Source: Acidovorax kalamii
Lineage (GTDB): Bacteria > Pseudomonadota > Gammaproteobacteria > Burkholderiales > Burkholderiaceae_C
Length of the DNA: 64,000 bases
Direction: 5' to 3'
NCBI RefSeq assembly: GCF_002245625.1
Contig: NZ_NOIG01000004.1
Span: 62,001-126,000, forward strand
A model generated the notes under the pieces. That model had not been told where the DNA came from. It saw only the letters and a list, made by a program, of their open reading frames with translations, and made no database searches. A program made the translations under genes and the position numbers. Positions 61,619 to 64,000 of this stretch are shown one piece after another (the stretch's first letter is position 1; every line of letters begins with the position of its first letter).

Positions 61619-61703
61619 CCAGTACAGAGAGGCTGTACTGCTCATCTGTACTGTATGGGCTGCATCTGCTCTGTACTGGCTGTTTGTTTGGTTGCCAGTA
61701 CAG
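61619..61703. promoter_or_regulatory. Cluster of five CTGTACTG(G) sites, MocR operator region
   Basis: CCAGTACAG at 61619-61627 and 61695-61703; the opposite orientation CTGTACTG(G) at 61633-61640, 61646-61653 and 61671-61679. The last inverted pair (61671 and 61695) has a 15-bp spacer; the site at 61695 ends 9 bases before the MocR ATG. This is consistent with autoregulation and control of the divergent DUF2917 gene. Confidence 0.75.
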
Positions 61704-61712
61704 AATGCAGCC

Positions 61713-63161
61713 ATGGCCACCGATGACGCTCTTCCGCTTTATCTTCAAATCGCCGAGCAGCTGGCGCAGCTGATCCGCAACGGCACGCTGGCGCGCGGCG
61801 AAAAGCTACCGTCGGTGCGCGAGCTGGCGCGCCAGCACGGCGTGGCGCAGACCACGGTGGTGCAGGCCTACCACTGGCTGGAGGATGCCCGCCTGATTAC
61901 CGCGCGCCCGCGCTCCGGCTTTTTTGTGGCGGCGCGGCCGGTGAGCCTGCCCGAGCCCAGCACACCGCGCCCGATGCGCCGCCCGCGCGAGGTGTCGGTG
62001 GACTGGCTGGGCCAGCGCATCCTGGGCCGCAACCAGCCGGAGGACATGCTTTCGTTCAGCAGCGGCACACCGGGCCCCGAGTTGTTCAACCCCGACCGCG
62101 TGCGCCGCGCCGTGGTGCGTGCGGCCCAGCGCCACCGCAACCTGCTGTGCACCTACCCCAGCTCCGCGGGCCATGTGGATGCGCGCCGCGCCTTGGCGCG
62201 CTACGCCGTCAGCCTGGGCTGCAGCCTGGACCCCGAGAACATCGTGATCACTGGGGGCTGCATGGACAGCATTGCACTGTGCCTGCGCGCCGTCACGCAG
62301 CCGGGCGATGTGGTGGCGCTGGAGTCGCCCACGCATTTTTCGTTTCTGGAGGTGCTGCAGGGCCTGCACCTCAAGGCGCTGGAGATTCCCACCCACCCGC
62401 GCAACGGCCTCTCGCTGGATGCGCTGCAGCTGGCGCTGGACACCCAGCCGGTCAAGGCCGTGATGGTGGTGCCCACGCTCAGCAACCCGCTGGGCAGCTG
62501 CATGCCCCAGGCCGAGCGCAAGCGCCTGGCGCAGATGGCGGCGCGGCACGGCATGGCGGTGATCGAGGACGCGATCTACAACGACCTGGCGGAGGTGGAC
62601 GAGATGCGCCGTACCGTCAAGTCCTACGACACCACGGGCCATGTGATGCTGTGTGATTCGTTCTCCAAGACGCTGGCGCCGGGCCTGCGCCTGGGCTGGC
62701 TGGAGGCGGGCCGCTGGACCGACAAGGTGCGCGCCATCAAGGACCTGCAGGCGGGCGGGCAGTCGGCCGTGCTGGAACTGGCCCTGGCTGACCTCATCAC
62801 CCAGGCAGGCCATGCCGCCGCCATGCGCCAGCTGCATGTGGGTGTGGCGGCCCGCATGGACGAGGCGCGCCGGGTGATTGCCGCGCATTTCCCGCAGGGC
62901 ACGCGCGTGAGCGACCCGCCCGGCGGCCTGCTGCTGTGGCTGGAGCTGCCCCGTGCGCTCGATTCGGTGCAACTGCACGAGGCCTGCCTGGCCCGGCAGA
63001 TCCTGATCGCACCCGGCACGGTGTTCAGCACCAGCGGGCGCTTTCGCAACTGCCTGCGCATTGGCGTGGGCGGCGACTGGTCGCCCGCGCATCTGGAGGC
63101 GCTGCGCACCGTGGGCGACATGGCCACGCGCATGCTGCGGGGGCAGCGGCAGGCTGCCTGA
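61713..63161 (+). CDS. MocR-family regulator (GntR winged helix fused to PLP aminotransferase fold)
   Basis: 482 residues from the ATG at 61713; the frame is open upstream through the operator repeats. N-terminal GntR winged helix (LYLQIAEQLAQLIRNGTLAR; LPSVRELARQHGVAQTTVVQ), linker, then an aminotransferase fold-type I domain with the PLP lysine in CDSFSKTLAPGLRLGW. MocR proteins usually sense PLP or an amino compound. It resembles the YdcR/PdxR group; the target may be itself and the DUF2917 gene. Confidence 0.9.
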   Translation: MATDDALPLYLQIAEQLAQLIRNGTLARGEKLPSVRELARQHGVAQTTVVQAYHWLEDARLITARPRSGFFVAARPVSLPEPSTPRPMRRPREVSVDWLGQRILGRNQPEDMLSFSSGTPGPELFNPDRVRRAVVRAAQRHRNLLCTYPSSAGHVDARRALARYAVSLGCSLDPENIVITGGCMDSIALCLRAVTQPGDVVALESPTHFSFLEVLQGLHLKALEIPTHPRNGLSLDALQLALDTQPVKAVMVVPTLSNPLGSCMPQAERKRLAQMAARHGMAVIEDAIYNDLAEVDEMRRTVKSYDTTGHVMLCDSFSKTLAPGLRLGWLEAGRWTDKVRAIKDLQAGGQSAVLELALADLITQAGHAAAMRQLHVGVAARMDEARRVIAAHFPQGTRVSDPPGGLLLWLELPRALDSVQLHEACLARQILIAPGTVFSTSGRFRNCLRIGVGGDWSPAHLEALRTVGDMATRMLRGQRQAA

Positions 63162-63178
63162 CCTTTCTTGAAGAATAA

Positions 63179-63209
63179 ACACGAAGTTCGTGTTTCACGA
63201 ACTTCGTGT
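63179..63209. promoter_or_regulatory. Operator palindrome of the toxin-antitoxin pair
   Basis: Perfect 14-bp arms ACACGAAGTTCGTG (63179-63192) and CACGAACTTCGTGT (63196-63209), spacer TTT. Each arm contains its own small palindrome ACGAA-N-TTCGT, giving two stacked dimer sites. It abuts TAATAT (63209-63214), a possible -10. Confidence 0.85.
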
Positions 63210-63221
63210 AATATGACTCCC

Positions 63222-63446
63222 ATGAAAAACGTCACCGTGACCATGGACGACGCCGTAGCCGAATGGGTGCGCGTGGAAGCCGCCAGGCGCGGCAGCAGCG
63301 TGTCCCGCCTGCTCGGTGAATGGCTGGCCGAAAAAATGCGCCAGGAAGACGCCTACGCCCAAGCCATGCGCGAGGCGCTGGGGTTTGAATCCTGGGGCAC
63401 GTCCAGCGGGCCCTATGTGCCGCGCGAAACCCTGTTTCTGCGCTGA
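63222..63446 (+). CDS. CopG/ribbon-helix-helix type antitoxin
   Basis: 74 residues from the ATG at 63222; the ATG at 63213 would add three. N-terminal MKNVTVTMDDAVAEWVRVEA then RRGSSVSRLLGEWL fits a ribbon-helix-helix DNA-binding module; the C-terminal tail (YAQAMREALGFESWG) is the presumed toxin-neutralising part. It lies 14 bp before the PIN gene and behind a strong palindrome, as expected of an autoregulated antitoxin. Confidence 0.78.
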   Translation: MKNVTVTMDDAVAEWVRVEAARRGSSVSRLLGEWLAEKMRQEDAYAQAMREALGFESWGTSSGPYVPRETLFLR

Positions 63447-63460
63447 ACGGGGCATAACGC

Positions 63461-63913
63461 ATGGCCACCGCCCCCATCTTTGTCGATACCGAAATCCTGC
63501 TCGCCAGCGTGGACGACCGCGATGCCGAGCGTCAGGCGCGGGCGCGTGAGTGGATCAGCTTTTGCTGGCAGACGCGCAGCGGCCGCATCAGCTCGCAGGT
63601 GCTCAACGAGCTGTACAACCAGGCCATCCAGCGTTTTGACGGCCCGCAGGTGCTGCAGCAGGTGCGCGCCCAGGTGCGCCGCCTGCGCGTGTGGTTGCCG
63701 CCCCACCTCGACTCCTACACCGTGGACGGCGCCTGGGACCTGCAGGACCGCTACCGCCTGAGTTACTGGGATGCGCTCATCCTCTCGTCTGCCCACCAGC
63801 AGGGCTGCCGCTACCTGCTGACCGAGGCGCTGCCACACGACCAGCCACTGGACGCCGTGCGGCCGATCAACCCTTTCCTTGTCACCCCCAACGAACTGGA
63901 CACCGCCGAATGA
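63461..63913 (+). CDS. PIN-domain toxin (VapC-like ribonuclease)
   Basis: 150 residues. Acidic metal-site residues of a PIN domain: IFVDTEILLASVDD, QVLNELYNQ, and LSYWDALILSSAHQQGCRYL. Such proteins cleave tRNA or rRNA when not bound by their antitoxin. The stop codon overlaps the hisC start (ATGA). Confidence 0.85.
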   Translation: MATAPIFVDTEILLASVDDRDAERQARAREWISFCWQTRSGRISSQVLNELYNQAIQRFDGPQVLQQVRAQVRRLRVWLPPHLDSYTVDGAWDLQDRYRLSYWDALILSSAHQQGCRYLLTEALPHDQPLDAVRPINPFLVTPNELDTAE

Positions 63914-64000
63914 CCAACGCCGCTCCATCTTCCCCGCTTCAAGCCCTGGCCCGCATCCGCCCCGATGTACGCGCCATGCACGCCTACGCCGTGCAGCCCT
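63910..64000 (+). CDS. hisC: Histidinol-phosphate aminotransferase, 5' end only
   Basis: The first 30 residues are visible: MTNAAPSSPLQALARIRPDV then RAMHAYAVQP, matching the HisC N-terminus (IRPDVxAMxAYxV). It runs off the right edge. In typical beta-proteobacterial his clusters hisC directly follows hisD; here about 2.75 kb of other genes lie between them. Confidence 0.8.
   Translation, partial: MTNAAPSSPLQALARIRPDVRAMHAYAVQP

Overview
The window is high-GC proteobacterial chromosome. Gene content and order fit the Comamonadaceae (Burkholderiales), most likely Acidovorax or a close relative. Reasons: the linked blocks mrcA/pilMNOPQ/aroB/dgt/gltBD/mla/murA/hisGD; system II (ResB/CcsB) cytochrome c biogenesis; a short-form HisG; and a family of small GCTAT...ATAGC intergenic repeats that I recall from this family. 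Genus assignment is inference; no rRNA or tRNA gene was seen.

Layout. (1) 1-8.2 kb: a RutR-like repressor (cut by the left edge) diverges from a reductive pyrimidine-degradation operon: preT, preA, an NCS1 permease, dihydropyrimidinase and a carbamoyl-amide hydrolase. Two operator-like palindromes lie between them and a chemoreceptor gene follows. (2) 9.8-15.9 kb: an NAD salvage cluster (NMN adenylyltransferase-Nudix, nadE, pncB, nicotinamidase) with a divergent NrtR-type regulator. (3) 16-23 kb: a c-heme diguanylate cyclase, a hemerythrin, metK with a duplicated 3' tail, two lipid A acyltransferases, an alpha/beta hydrolase and the GTPase EngB. (4) 23.1-30.9 kb: cytochrome c4, ResB/CcsB, MsrPQ, an oxygen-binding di-iron type protein behind a near-ideal FNR promoter, lptM and cyaY. 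(5) 31-45 kb: PBP1A, the pilMNOPQ operon (visibly AT-richer, with 11-G tracts in pilP and pilQ), an unusual repeat lipoprotein where aroK is normally found, aroB, dgt, a DUF1415 gene, a methyltransferase and a RAYT (Y1) transposase. (6) 45-61 kb: gltBD; a complete mla lipid-transport operon preceded by an AcrR-like operator; an ABC-2 exporter; ibaG, murA, hisG and hisD. (7) 61-64 kb: an insertion-like block (DUF2917 gene, MocR regulator, CopG/PIN toxin-antitoxin pair) before hisC, which is cut by the right edge.

How it fits together: most genes are ordinary housekeeping or envelope functions. Interest lies in the non-coding signals (RutR-like, FNR, AcrR-like, MocR and toxin-antitoxin operators), two families of small repeats plus one large structured inverted repeat, the metK tail duplication, the poly-G tracts, and the replacement and insertion events in conserved operons. 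I found no CRISPR array and no clearly new multi-gene system.
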